Part shown: positions 33,450 to 45,586 of the stretch, piece after piece
Layout: each line of letters starts with the position of its first letter
Position numbering within the stretch: position 1 is the first letter of the stretch
NCBI RefSeq assembly: GCF_036850765.1
Contig: NC_089492.1
Coordinates: 166,840,296-166,904,295, forward strand
Length of the DNA stretch: 64,000 bases
Direction: 5' to 3'
DNA from: Saccopteryx bilineata
Lineage: Eukaryota; Chordata; Mammalia; Chiroptera; Emballonuridae
Notes under the pieces: generated by a model
The model's database searches: none
What the model was told of the DNA's origin: nothing
The model's input: the letters and a program-made list of their open reading frames with translations, nothing else
Program-made: the position numbers and the translations under genes

Positions 33450-34550
33450 GAACAAGGTGTATATTTCTACTGTGCATGCAAACATCTAATCAGGACACAT
33501 AGATTCAGGACTTAACACCTGCAAACAAGAAAAAAATATTAGCCCTGGGCCAACCTTGAGATATGAAGAATGTCATCTATGAAAGCTTATAGTTAGTATA
33601 CAAATGTGAAATATTTTGTTTACAAGCAGAAGACATGAATAACTTAAATATATATACATCACATATATATAGAATATAATGAACTATGGGCCCGTATCAC
33701 ACCAAAGCTCTGGTTGCAGAATGAAAAATGCAATTATGTGGATGCTTGGTCTTAAGCCTATAAAATATCTGGGATTACGGGCATTTTCCATTTTTTACCC
33801 AGGTCTCTGAAGTCAGGTTCACAGAAACCTAATAAGTGAAGTGTCACTCTCTCCTTCACATGGAGATGCTCAGTAGGAAAGCACCTGGTACAAGAAAAAA
33901 AAATGGTGTCTTCTTGGCCTTGGATGTGGACCAGGTCTTGGTTACTGCTGCCGTGCCTGGTTATGCCGTTTCTGGTTACACTGTGGCTGGTTACACTGTG
34001 GCTGGTTGCACCAACCTGCAGACATGTACTACCTTGGGATTGAATGTTTCCAGGTCTCCCCACCTCTAGGACTGGGGAGAGATAGCTGCTCCCAATTCAT
34101 AGCACTTCTCTGTTGGAGGACAGAAAAATTGGCTTTTTTCTAATGCCAAAGAAATGAAGTTCACTTCTGACCTCTGGAGACCTTCTGAGGGCCCCCCTTT
34201 CCAGGTTCATGAACGCAGCTTCCAACTGAACACGGTTCTGCCATTGACTCTAGGAGGAACCTATTAACTCACCTCTCTAGACTAAGGCCCTCAGCCTTGA
34301 AGTTGGACACAGGAAAGACGTAGACAAAGATCAAAATCCCTTCCCAGCTACACAGCCCATGTGACCTCAGGAGAGGCTCTTTACATGTCATTTCAAATCG
34401 ACAGCTGCTAAGCACACTCCAGAGAGCAAGGCAGCCCGGTGGCACTTCCCTAGACCAGAGGTGCATGCTCATCCTGGTATGTATCATGGGCTCTGTGGCT
34501 GTTCAGCCATCGTAAGGGAGTAATGATGCTTCTTTGAATAGTGATGATGG
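33450..34550. other. Intergenic stretch, mostly unassigned
   Basis: No gene supported. A 15-bp minisatellite lies at 33957-34013; otherwise nothing was recognised. Confidence 0.45.
33957..34013. repeat. 15-bp minisatellite, about four units
   Basis: Units based on CTGGTTACACTGTGG: a diverged first unit (33957-33971), two identical units (33972-33986, 33987-34001) and a partial fourth. Confidence 0.9.
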
Positions 34551-34554
34551 TGAT

Positions 34555-34700
34555 CATTCAGTCTCACATTCAACAAATATTTATTGAGGACCTTCTGCAT
34601 GATAAAAATAGAACTACAAATGACACAAAGCCTACTCGAGAAGAGCAGCACACTGACAACAAGTCAACAATAGCTAATTTCTGGTGTTACTAAATGCTGT
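34555..34700 (-). repeat. L2 LINE 3' end, antisense
   Basis: Starts 'attcaacaaatatttattga' and continues with 'ggaccttctgcatga', the reverse complement of the L2 3' end. Confidence 0.65.
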
Positions 34701-34704
34701 GAAG

Positions 34705-35590
34705 AAAAATAAAGTAGGGTGATTAGATAGAGCGAAGGCTGTGGGTGCTGGTGGGTGTTATTTTAGATAGACCCGTCCAGGAACACCTCTCTGAGGAGGT
34801 AACCTGCAAGTAGAGACCTTGGTCTGTCTACCCAGCAGCCTCCGCAGTGGCTGCCATCTGTTAACCTGTCCTGTGCTCAGGCCACCAAAACAGCCCATGC
34901 TGATGACTCCTCGCTCCTCCTGGCAGCAGCCTGGCCTTGCGCCCACAGCTGGCTCTCTCCCTGGGCAGACACAGCACCGCAGTTCCTTCTGCTGCTGCTT
35001 CCACCTTCTCTTCTCTGCCCCCAGCTGCTCAACAACTGGCCAGGGCATTATTGCTCCCCAGAAAACCTAGCCCCACCTGGCCCAGCTGACAAGGCCACCT
35101 GTGCTGAATATCTCTGTACTCAGAGGTCCACCTGACTTCCACCACTTCCAGAGACATCCAGAGACGGGGCAAAAGCCACAGGAAGAAACTCCTTTCCTTG
35201 TAGGGAGAGGACAGGAGGCTGTGGCCGAGAATGTGGACGGTGGGGTGGGTCAGAAAAGGCAGAGCAGGCTGAGGACAGGGCAAGTAGATCTGGAAAGAAA
35301 TGAGGTTGCATGGAGGTGGAAGACGGGCAGGGAACACCTGCGTCCCACATGAGCCCTGTTCTTGAGGCTCCTCTGGCGGTACTGCCCCATGAACAGGTGT
35401 CACCGGACTGCTGTGATCTGGCAAGTAGACAGAGCGGACCTCTGTAGTGCAGTGACTTATCCAGTTCCCTGCCCTGCTGTCTACTTCTGGATGCTGGCCT
35501 TCTACCTACTTTTGGGTGGCAGGAGGTGGGGACACCAACCTGAGTGCATGTATAGTTAATGCCCTTTTCTAGGCTCAGAAGGGCTCGCCC
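34705..35590. other. GC-richer intergenic stretch, nothing recognised
   Basis: The overlapping open frames on both strands (34758-35629) show no domains and reflect composition. No repeat was recognised. Confidence 0.4.
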
Positions 35591-35640
35591 TTTATTATTG
35601 GTAGTGGTTGAACTATTAATAGCTAACACATATGAGTGTG

Positions 35641-35790
35641 TACCATATGCCGAGTTAAGTGCTTTGCATGCATTATCTCATTGAATTCTCACAACCCAAC
35701 AAGGTAGAAACTATTGTCTCCATTTAACATACAAGGAACTTAAGGCTTAGAGAGATCTGTAACTTGCCCAGGGACATGAAACCATGTTTG
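35641..35790 (-). repeat. MIR SINE, antisense
   Basis: Reverse MIR order: 'agttaagtgctttgcatgca', 'attatctcattgaattctca', 'caacccaacaaggtagaaac', 'taacttgcccagggac'. Confidence 0.85.
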
Positions 35791-36077
35791 TAGGTTTATC
35801 AAGGTCCTGCCATAACCTATTATATGCCATCATTTTCCTTCACTTGAAGGGCAGTTGTGACATGTGCACACCAACCCTTGGCCTCTGTGCCCCATCTTTC
35901 CACCCTGTGCTTACCGAAGCTTTAGCTTAGGCGCTGACAAAGGAGTACAAGATCTGCACTGGCCACACAACCAAGGGGACAGGTAGAGGCAGGGACTGAA
36001 TCTGTTCTCTGCTTGCCAGGTCAGGTGTGTGCCTCGGCTTGGGACTAAATGGCCAGGAACACACCACAGGCATTCCT

Positions 36078-36119
36078 TATTAATAGCTAACACACACTCA
36101 TAAGTGTTAGCTATTAATA
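36078..36119. repeat. Perfect hairpin with 16-bp arms
   Basis: TATTAATAGCTAACAC (36078-36093) and its exact reverse complement (36104-36119) flank a 10-base loop. It overlaps the right arm of the longer inverted repeat. Confidence 0.95.
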
Positions 36120-36309
36120 GTTCAACCACTACCAATGAACACGCCCCGCCCAGCCCCTCCTGAAGCAGACAGGGCTAACCTGGTACTGTCCTTGGCATTA
36201 CTGTCCACCAGCACATGGGTGGGTGGGTCCGCCTCCGCAGTCTCCCCCACCCACACTCCATAGTGCATGCAGGCCCATTCTCACGCTGCCCCGTGAACCA
36301 GCTTTTAAA

Positions 36310-36735
36310 GTTAGCATGTCATCCCCAGCCTGAAAACTCTTCCTGACTCCTCATTTGCCTATAAAAAAATAAAACTCGCATTCTTTCTCTGAGCACAGAA
36401 GTGTCTCCAAATCTTGTCCAGATCCCCTCTAGCATCATTGCAGCCTCTCTCCCTGAGGTTAAATGTTCCTGTCAAATTTCTGTTTCCTTGCTTCTCTGGA
36501 GATGCCTACCCCTTTATAGCCTGTACCTTTGCATTTGCCGTCCCTCTACCTAGAATGCCCTCCTCCAGCCTTAGTTTTTGCCCTGAAAATTCCAGCTATT
36601 CCATTGTTACCTAACTCAAATGTAACTTCTTTGCAAAATTTCCCTTAATTTCTTTGGGCACTGTTAGATGCTCAGCTCTGAGTCTCATATACAAACATCA
36701 CAATGCCAGAATTTACCTTTTTCTCCCATCCCTGT
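36310..36735 (+). repeat. L2 LINE fragment
   Basis: Sense L2 3' wording: 'tttgcatttgccgtccctct', 'acctagaatgccctcctcca', 'ctaactcaaatgtaacttct'. Old and diverged. Confidence 0.7.
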
Positions 36736-36737
36736 GT

Positions 36738-36975
36738 TTGAGACCCAGGAGTCTGGGGCCAGGTTCAGACTGTGACTCCAGTGTATGCTAAACATGTGAC
36801 ATTGAACATATTACTATATTTTCTTCAGCCTCCATTTTCAAATGAGTAGGATGGGACATATATATGTACCTATCTCAGATGCTGTGGTGAGGTTTCCTTG
36901 GGATAATGTACAGTGCTTGTCAAAACAGAAAGAATATAGTAAGTGCTCAATAAATGTGAGCTGTTATTATCGCCT
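36738..36975 (+). repeat. MIR SINE
   Basis: Nearly full-length sense MIR ending 'gtaagtgctcaataaatgtg' then 'agctgttattat' (about 36930-36969). Confidence 0.85.
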
Positions 36976-37284
36976 TTGTATGCATAGAATGTGTAAGAGA
37001 AGCAAAAAAAATAATGCAGAAATAATTCATCAATGTATTAATGGTTGTCATCTGCACCAATGGTATTCATTAGCATTTGACACATTATTAGCTTTACGAA
37101 AAATCAAACTAATAGTCTTTGTCCTATAAGACAGAACACATTGTAGGCAAATAAATAGTAATCCATGTAATAAACCGTAAACACATACACAAGTCTGAAA
37201 GGCACTCTCCACTCCATGTGGGAAGTTTAGCCTATGCCTGGTCCGTCTTCACCTTGGTTTTCCCCAGAGAACTGAAGGCTATGA

Positions 37285-37505
37285 CAGGCACTACTGCAGG
37301 TGGTTGGGGGCACTGCTCTGCCAAAGCATGCCTGGGTTCAAGCCCCAGGTCTCTTACTAGCTAGCTGTAGCCTTGAACGAATTACTTAATTTTATGTCTC
37401 AGCTTTTTTTTTTCACCTGTAAAATGGGGATGATAATAGTACCTACCCTGTAGCACTGGTTAGGAAGATTAATCGAATTCACATGAAACACTTAGAGCAT
37501 ATCTG
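37285..37505 (+). repeat. MIR SINE
   Basis: Sense MIR: 'tgcctgggttcaagccccag', 'ttactagctagctgtagcct', 'acctgtaaaatggggatgat', 'aatagtacctaccctgtagc'. Confidence 0.9.
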
Positions 37506-37901
37506 GTTACTGTTAACATCTCAGTAGCATTTACTATATTGGCCCTATGTCAGGTGACCTTTTCCAAAGTGAAACAGTTACATTATTTTTGAGGTAATGG
37601 AGAAATTGCTGGAACTTTCCTGTTCAATTTTGCTCCATACCTCCAGGTCAGGAGGGAAGTCCTCCACTCCTCGCTGATCATTCCAGAAAGATACCAAGGA
37701 AAGGGGAGATTTCGGCAGCTTCTTGAATCACGGGAAAGATGATTATATTGGTGAACATAGGAATTGGGGAGGTCCTCCCTAGGGATTGCCTGGGACGAGG
37801 GTGGGGTAACTAGGAGGGAAACAATACTGGGATCAGTCTTCCTGAAAGGCTTGGAGCATCAGACTGACTGAAGGACCAGAGATTTAAGAAATGTCCTCTA
37901 G

Positions 37902-38090
37902 CCCTGGCCAGATGGCTCGGTTGCTTGGAGCATTGTCCTGAAGTGCAGAGGTTGCTGGTTGGATCCCCAGTCAGGGTACATGTAGGAACAGATCAATGTT
38001 CCTGTCCCTCTCTCTCTCTCTCCTACCTCCCCTCTCTAAAAATCAATAAAATAAACATTAAAACAATTATAAAAATAAATAAAAAGGAAA
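37902..38090 (+). mobile_element. tRNA-derived SINE, short type
   Basis: Begins 'gccctggccagatggctcgg', with a B-box-like 'ggttggatccccagtcaggg', a (TC)-rich block and an A-rich tail with AATAAA repeats. The target duplication was not resolved. Confidence 0.85.
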
Positions 38091-38269
38091 GGAACGACTC
38101 CATGGAGAGGACCTGCTCACTGACGAGAGGGCTGGATTGCTCCTGAGTGGTGGCAGGTGAGCTGTGCTGGGGGAGGAGTCTGCTGTGATTGGCAGTTGCT
38201 CTAGTTCAGGTGTGAGTCCATGGGGGCCTGGTGAGTGAAAATCCATCAGTATGAATTTTCTCAGCAACC

Positions 38270-38545
38270 ACTTATAAAAAAAATACTCTTATGGAAAATT
38301 TAGGAACATTTACAAAAGCTAAGGGATGGGTCAGCTGGGTTCTAATAGCTCCAACATTTCATTTATACTCTTACCGTCGTCTTCTTACTACTCCTGTGGG
38401 CTATTTGAAGCCAATCCCAAACATCACATCATTTAGTTTGTAAATACATCAGTAAGTCTTTTTAAAAAGTAAAGGATTCTTTTTTCTTTTTCTTTACTAG
38501 AACTAAAATACTATTATTACAGTGAAGCAAATAACAGTATTTCCT
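38270..38545 (-). repeat. Old LINE-1-type 3' end, antisense
   Basis: 'gggctatttgaagccaatcc' and 'caaacatcacatcatttag' match reverse text of an old mammalian LINE 3' end. The family is uncertain. Confidence 0.5.
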
Positions 38546-38549
38546 GAGT

Positions 38550-41030
38550 AGCATCAGTGAGCACCTACGTTTTGAAGGGAAGTTCACAGCTGTGCTAACC
38601 CACTTGCCAGATTACCTTTTTCCTCCTGTCAGTTGGATCATCTCTGGTTGTCTTCATTCTACTTTAAAAATTATCCCCATCCCACCCTTCATCCTTAACT
38701 CTGGCACTTTCTCTTACACACGTGTTGGTTGTGAGTGCCCCTGTCACCACCCTTCCCCCTGCCCTGTCATGGATGGATGTGCCTGAGAACTGGCCATGTC
38801 AGCACAAAAAGCCATTCCGCAATCCAAAGCCACCACATGTGCGTTCCAGAGTAGTTGGTGGTGGCAACTAACTACCACCTACCACCCAGGGTAAGGGAGA
38901 AGGGAGAAGGGACCACCAGTGCATGGCAGAGTGGGCACACTGCCAGAGCCCAATTTAAGCAGATTTTGAGGATTTAAAAACAAAACATGAGATAGATTTT
39001 CCCAGCTGTTGGTCAGAAACTGGGGAGAGGAGGGGACATGGATAGAAAGCTCTCTGGGACCGGCGGGTGAGGACCAAGTGATGCCCACTGATGGCAGCGC
39101 CTCTGGAGGCCTGAAGATCATTGGGAACGGTAACAAGTGTCCTTAGCATGGTCCTTTCAGTCACAATGAATGTGACTTATGCTACCTCTGTGAGCTCCCC
39201 TGTGCAACCTTACACTCAGAGTAGCTACAGGGCTCACCCAGGTAACATGGGCCACCTAGAAGCCTTTGACAGCAAACCACACATAGACCCCCATGGTGTC
39301 TACCCTGCATTGTATTCTGGAGACTAGTAACAATATCAGCAAGAACAGGGCCCAGACAGAGCACTTATCCTGTCCCCGGGCACCTTCTGTTATTAACTTA
39401 GTCCTCCCCCCACTCAGTGAGGCAGGGGCTCAAGGTTACAGAGACACCAAGGCAGAGATGTGAAGTAACATGCCTGTGGTCATGGTCACACTGCTACTGA
39501 GGATCTGAATGGGAAAATGAAGATCAAGGACTAAAACTGTTAAAGCTTATACTTTGAAAAAAAAGTTCCTCTTTTGTGAAAAACAAATGACAGGAATTGA
39601 AAGAATAAATTTCCTCTTTTAAGCTGCTTGCGGTCTGGACTAGACATTAGCTCAGCCCACTGGACTTGTCCCCTCATGCTGAGATGGAAACATAGCAAGT
39701 GAGTGGCACCTTGAAGAAGGCATAGCTGTGGGGTGTGGTCTGTGCCTGGGTTAGAAGGTTCTGTGCTGACAATGGCATGATTTACTGCTCCAGAATGAGT
39801 CACTCTTTGAAGGATGACCTTGAGGACGCTCAGACTGTAGGTTATGTTCAGAAAGCTTAGTGGTTAGTGCTTTTATACAATTCTACATAAATGTAAGAAT
39901 AAATGTCTGCTTACCAGAGAAGCTGTGTGAGCACGAACGCCTTACACAGAGAAAATGAGCCCATCCAGGTCCCCCATGTTCACTGTGTCGTCCATGTAAC
40001 AGATGCCACGGGCCTACAGCTGTCACACATACACCTGCATGTCACATGCCACTCAGTTCTTTGCACCTAGCTCTATTTCTGAACTTTCTTTTTTTTCTTT
40101 TTATTTCTTTTTATTTTTTTTGAACTTTCTTATCAATGCTAATGCCAGACACTTTTTTCTATTGTCCCGTGGTGTGAGTAGGAGGAGATTAGTACAATAG
40201 CAATTTTTTTTTTTAAACTCTGAAAACCTGAAGTTTTTTTAGTATCTCAAACTTCAAGTAATATTTCATTATCCTGTTTTGTGGTCAGAATTCAAGAGAG
40301 TGACAGGCATGCATGTGTTCTTGCAGGCCCCTGTACCTCTCCCTGTCGCCATTCTATTTGCATGTGGGCCCAGATTTGTCTTTGGCTCCTTGTATGGTTT
40401 GGGATGAGACTCTGGTGTCCCAGGGGAGGGAGGCAGGTGTTGCTTCAGTCGAGCGAATGGAACCAAATTACAGGCCCGTCTGTCACCTCCTCTGGGAGCC
40501 TGTGGAGGGGGGTGGGGGACAGGAGGGAGGGGGGAGGCCACTTTGCCTGAGGAATGGAAAGCCAGCATCCTAAAGGAGACTACCAGCGCCAGACACCGCC
40601 TGCGGCCAGCCACCTCAGCGCACATGGAGCCCGGTGACACAGCTCCAGGGGTGGGGTGAGAATACCGTGTGACCCGCAACCCGGTCTCTTCACTGAGCCG
40701 TCGCGACCCACGGCCACTTAGGTCGCATCTACGCGGTGCCAGCGAACACTCACGCTGGAATTGGTTTTCACTAAATTGATGGATATATTTTCTGACTGCG
40801 CTGACTTGGGGGCTGTCTCTCTTTCGTGAAGTCTACCGAAAGCAGAAACTTCCAACACACCCATTCCCTTCATCCTTAACAGCTGTCCCCCTCCCCCGCG
40901 CGCGCGCACGCGTACACACACACACACACACCTGATACACTTTAATTAAGCCACACCAATTTGCACGTGTAGACACAGATTCCCCCCCCCCCCATTGTAA
41001 GCCATCACACCTCTGCCTGGATTTGTCCTT
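38550..41030. other. Intergenic stretch, no gene or repeat assigned
   Basis: Short open frames show no domains. Simple repeats are present: T-rich near 40088-40120, CG/CA alternation at 40897-40931 and a C run near 40982-40993. Confidence 0.4.
40897..40931. repeat. Alternating (CG)n(CA)n purine-pyrimidine tract
   Basis: A run of CG units passes into CA units. Such alternation can adopt left-handed DNA under supercoiling. Confidence 0.9.
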
Positions 41031-41039
41031 CAGGGAGAG

Positions 41040-41830
41040 ACAGTTAAGGCTGGTGCCACCTGGTGATGTCCTGCAGCTTCATTAGCGTTTGGAAGTTCCT
41101 GAGGCTGCCGAGATAAATCCGAGATAAGGATGAGCACCTTCTAGTGGGGCAGCCCCCAGAGATGGCCCTTCTGCCCAGCACCCCAGTGGGGCCCCGCAGT
41201 GTTATTCTAAGCTACCTGAGAAAAATACACAGATAACCGGCCCTTTGTGGAACACCGTGGACAGGAATCATAAATTGTCATTACTGTGCTTTTTCTTGTA
41301 AATAGAATGGTGCAAAGAATGGAGGAGAGACCTCTAAGCAGACAGAGCAGTCCTAATAAGAAACAAATCCTTGTCGAATTCTTGAGACTAGTGTGGAGAA
41401 AACAGTGTTTCACACACTTCTTTCTCCTGCCTCTGGGGCGGGAAAGGTTAAACAAATTGTCAGTTCCCACTAGCTCTTTCAATAAGAAGAGGACCGAGGC
41501 ATAGAGCAATGATATGCGGTGGAGCCAGAAGAAACAAACAAATTTCTTCCCTTTTCTCCAACAATAAAATGATTGACAGAGATAATTCCCCATGTGAGAG
41601 GGAAAAAAATTGCAAGCAGATAATGGGCTGTGTGTCAATTGTGGCTAGTAAGGCACTGTCCATTTGATGTCAGGTGATGACTGAGAAGTGAAAGATTAAT
41701 TCCATTATCTAGCTGTTGTGGATACTGGGTGCCAAGAGGCCCAGATGTTTGAAAACATCTGGGTATTTGATGACATGTTTTTATCAGATATCCAGATGCT
41801 CCATATTGTGTTGACAAAGGCCAAACCTAA
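41040..41830. promoter_or_regulatory. Candidate non-coding regulatory block downstream of NHLH2
   Basis: This roughly 0.8-kb stretch lacks recognisable repeats. It has a PBX-MEIS/PREP-type decamer TGATTGACAG (41570-41579), clustered TAAT cores near 41694-41707 (GATTAATTCCATTA), and three CAGATG E-boxes (two in a palindrome at 41740-41763, one at 41793-41798). Motif content suggests an enhancer, but conservation and activity were not tested. Confidence 0.4.
41740..41763. promoter_or_regulatory. Palindrome with paired CAGATG E-boxes
   Basis: CCCAGATGTTT (41740-41750) and AAACATCTGGG (41753-41763) are exact reverse complements separated by GA. Each arm has a CAGATG E-box of the type bound by neurogenic bHLH factors. 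Confidence 0.6.
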
Positions 41831-41834
41831 ACAC

Positions 41835-43980
41835 GGAGAAGAAAAGATACTTAGAAGTGAGGAGCCAAGAGTTTAAGGAGGATTGAGTGGTGAGGAGAGA
41901 AGAAAAAGAGGAATTAAAGAAAAAGGCACGTGTGAAAAGAGGCAGAAAAATAAAAGCAAGTAAATGTTCCAGAAGAGAACAACTTTCTTGGCCTCACTTT
42001 CCCCCTGGTTCTATGAGAAGTATTTCTGCTTGTTCGTGTCTGAGCAATAGGAAAAAGGGGACAGAGTAGTGACCTGAAGGCATCCATGAGGAGACCCAGA
42101 GAAGCACTGTGGGCCCAGACATTGGCTTACCCAGGGTGGTGTCTTGTGTCTGCAGAAAAGCGAGACTACAATGTGAAAAAGTTATTAATACATCAGGGGA
42201 TGTGGTTATCACACACAGGAATGAAAAGGAGACATTCCAGTCAAGGAAGTCCATGCTACGCAAAGCATTGAAATGTGCCGGTTAGTCGACTTTGTTCCTA
42301 GTTATCAATCAGGACGATGAGCTTGGTATAGACAGAACCAGTGATGGTGAAACAGAAGGAAAGGGGTAACTGAGTGGGGGGAGGTTGGGCAGTTTGGTGA
42401 CAGATTTAGAGGAGGGGACATGATGTGATTGAGGTGATGATGGGTGTGTTAGGCTTTCAGAACAGCCTACAAAGCCTCCTGCAATTCCCAAGCTGTCTGT
42501 TATCTATGAAATGCAAATCAGGAAGGGAGTGACATCATGTCGGATTATGGCCACAGGGAGTAATTATTTAGACATTAAAGGCTACTGAAGGGAGTGGTTG
42601 ACAATATTAATGATGTCCAGATAGAGTGTGATGCTAAAATTATTTTCTAGTACAAATAACAAGGGAATTTTTATATCAGGTTTTCTCTTCTGTTGGACAG
42701 TCTGTGTCTCTTGGAGGCTGGCCCCTCAAGGAGATGGTGACACTAGAAGATGGCCTCTGTGAGTTAAAGCACAGAAGTGTTTGTAGAGAAGCCACAGTCT
42801 CCAGCTCTGCACTGCCAACACAGTCAATATGCAAAACACTCGCATAATAACGATGACTATTAAAACGGGAAATAATCTCAAGATGGTGTGTGTAACAAGC
42901 TGTTGTTTGGAAATTCTTCCTTCCTCACAGTCACCCCACCTTGTTCTGCCTTTATTATTCAAAAATGGCAGCAATACAAACACTGATACAGACACCTTGG
43001 CTACTAATACAGGTATCAACTGAATAACCACAGGGAACCCTATTCTCAGCCATTGGGTGAAATGCAGCCTGGCCAAGACCACAGTGTCAACAACAACAAT
43101 AAAAACTAAATAAAAGAGAGGCAACCATGCCCTGGGATCCATTCACATTGGGAAAGAGTCACAGGCAATGGCAGGTCAGAGAAGAATGGTTTTCCAGAAG
43201 ATCTGGAGGCAGAATCTACCAATCCACACTGGAGAGCATACAGTGCTGCCCAGAGGTCTGATCTCTCCCCTGAGCAGGTAGTGAGATTCAAGTGAGAAAT
43301 CACCTGGGTTCCAAACCTGCTGCTCATCTCTCTGACCCACATGAGAAAGAATGATGCAGCCAGAAGAAACCAATACATGAAAAGTTTCTGCATAAAACGA
43401 AAGGGATCAGGGGCACAGGAGATGTTTTAGCTTCTTACACTTGCAGGTCATTAAGTGGGTAAAGAGGAGGATTTGGAATGTGAATAGGTAACTGCAAAAA
43501 TGGTCTCAAAGATCCCCCTTATCCCTGCCCTCCCAAGGTTATGGCTGACAATACCAAAATGCATCTTCTAGACTGGGTCATTGCTTTGTCCACTTCCTTA
43601 ACAGAGTCATACCAGAAAAATAAAATCAGCCTCTTTCTTATATTATTACCTTCAAACAAGAGGACTCTAGGCTGAGTTAAATGGATTTTCAAATTGACAA
43701 AAATGTCTAAGTGTGACTGAGTCAGGACACTTGAGTGACCTTCAGGTAGACAGAGGAGACAAGTATTGTCTCCTTTTTACTCCTGGGAGAAAGAGGTATT
43801 AAGCCAACACTCCTTCCTTCTTGTTTCTCCCCCTCCCCTTCCCTTTTTCCTCTTTCCTTTCTACCATGTAGTGAAGGGGCGATCTCAGGCCCTACACGGA
43901 AGCTCATCATTGGGAAACATTAGGAATTCAAAGATACAGGGAAAAATCCTAAAAGTTTTCAGGGCAAAGAAAGAGCATAT
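41835..43980. other. Intergenic stretch, nothing assigned
   Basis: No gene supported. The 138-codon minus-strand frame at 42726-43142 is discussed among the rejected items. Confidence 0.4.
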
Positions 43981-43984
43981 AAAA

Positions 43985-44540
43985 GAACATGATTTGTATT
44001 AGCACCAGCAATATATTGTGTCAAAAAATAAAAAATAAAAATAAAGCAATACCTTCCAAGACTTGAGGAAAAATTATTTTGAAATTGGAACTTTATACCC
44101 AGCCAAGTTATCAATCAGGTGTAAAGACAGAATGGAACCTTTTTAAACATGCAAGAACTGAAAATTTGCCTTCCACTTATTCTTTCTTAGTAAATTATTT
44201 AAATACATACACCAGGAAAAAGAGGGTTTAGCCTAAAAAACAAGATAATACAAAATAAAGAGTAGGTCCTGCTTAGGAGAGCAAAGAAGCCAAGCCCAGA
44301 TCAATGGCACAATGGCACAGCCAACCTAGAAAGCAAATAAGAAGTCTAGTCTGAAGGAGGAAAATGGAAACCATCTAGTTGGAGGACTCCAGTGATAAAA
44401 TGTACTCTATATACTTGATATCTGGGGGAAAATAAACTTAAGGCTAAAGCAATTAGGTCATTAGAAACATCAGAATAAATACAAAGCTTCGTAAACATGT
44501 CAAAGTTCAAATATGAAGCACCCAGTCCAAATAGAAGCAA
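43985..44540 (+). mobile_element. HAL1/LINE-1 ORF1-like fragment
   Basis: 'ggaactttatacccagccaa' followed by 'gttatcaatcaggtgtaaag' matches the end of the ORF1 C-terminal domain in old LINE-1/HAL1 elements. No open frame. Confidence 0.6.
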
Positions 44541-44556
44541 GAAGTCAGTGGACTTT

Positions 44557-44882
44557 GCCTGACCAGGCGGTGGCACAGTGGATAGATTGTCGGCCTGGGA
44601 TGCGGAGGACCCAGGTTCGAGACCCCGAGGTCACCAGCTTGAGCGCGGGCTCATCTGGTTTGAGAAAAAAGCTCACCAGCTTGGACCCAAGGTCGCTGGC
44701 TTGAGCAAGGGGTTACTCGGTCTGCTGAAGGCCCGCGGTCAAGGCACGTTTGAGAAAACAATCAATAAACAACTAAGGTGTCACAATGAAAAACTGATGA
44801 TTGATGCTTCTCATCTCTCTCCGTTCCTGTCTGTCTGTCCCTATCTATCCGTCTCTCTGACTCTCTCTCTGTAAAAAAAAAA
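44557..44882 (+). mobile_element. tRNA-derived SINE, about 330-bp type
   Basis: Begins 'gcctgaccaggcggtggcac', has B box 'ggttcgagaccccgagg', the repeated 'caccagcttg' blocks and a (TC)-rich end. Target duplications GAAGTCAGTGGACTTT (44541-44556) and GAAGTTAGTGGATTTC (from 44883) differ at three sites. Confidence 0.95.
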
Positions 44883-45034
44883 GAAGTTAGTGGATTTCAA
44901 GAAGAAAATTGAACTTGATTCTGAAAGGTCAAATGTGTAAGAAAGGCATGACCCAGCTCTGAAACTCTAAATGTAAAAGGACATTTAATCATTTATATAC
45001 TGTAAGCAAGGAGTACATATTATATGTACTTTCC

Positions 45035-45586
45035 GGTCTACCGGAAAGTTCTGTCCATTTCTATCACAACAAGTTTTGACACGTAAGCACATGTTTATTT
45101 GGCATATGTGTGCCTCTCTATTTTTATCACTTAATGTATACATTCTGACGTAGCAAATTAACTAAAACAAAGTTGATTCACGTTAGTCTTATGTGTGAAG
45201 CCATAGTGTACCCATGGCTACTGATAAAGTTCATTTATGCCACTGTATTGTATACGAATTTCAACAAGGAAGAAATGCTACAGAAGCATGTCTGTCACAT
45301 CCACCATATTCCCCGGACTTAGCACCTCCAACTATACTTGTTTTTGTCCTTACAAAATTTTTTGAAGGACAAAAAATTCAAAAATGAAGAAGATATTAAA
45401 CAAGCACTGGTTCAATTTTTCGCATCAAAAGATAAAACATTTTTCAAAAATGGAATATATAAATTGCCCTCATGCTGGCAAGAAATCATTAGCAATAATG
45501 GCAATTATATCATTTAATAGTTTATTGATGGTAAGAAAATTTTGTATTTTGTTTTATTCCAAAAACGGACAGAACTTTCCGGTAGA

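Larger units (their letters stand above)
35597..36136. repeat. Inverted repeat pair with 44-bp arms
   Basis: The left arm (35597-35640) starts 'attggtagtggttgaactat'. The right arm (about 36093-36136) is its near-exact reverse complement and ends 'agttcaaccactaccaat'. About 450 bp lie between them, including a MIR piece next to the left arm. Confidence 0.9.

Noticed and set aside
35120..35629. 169-codon minus-strand frame
   Set aside because: No domain, overlapped by frames on the other strand, and running into the inverted-repeat and MIR region.
42726..43142. 138-codon minus-strand frame with several hydrophobic stretches
   Set aside because: The hydrophobic residues come from T-rich DNA. 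There is no recognisable family, no promoter or splice context and no known neighbour gene to match.
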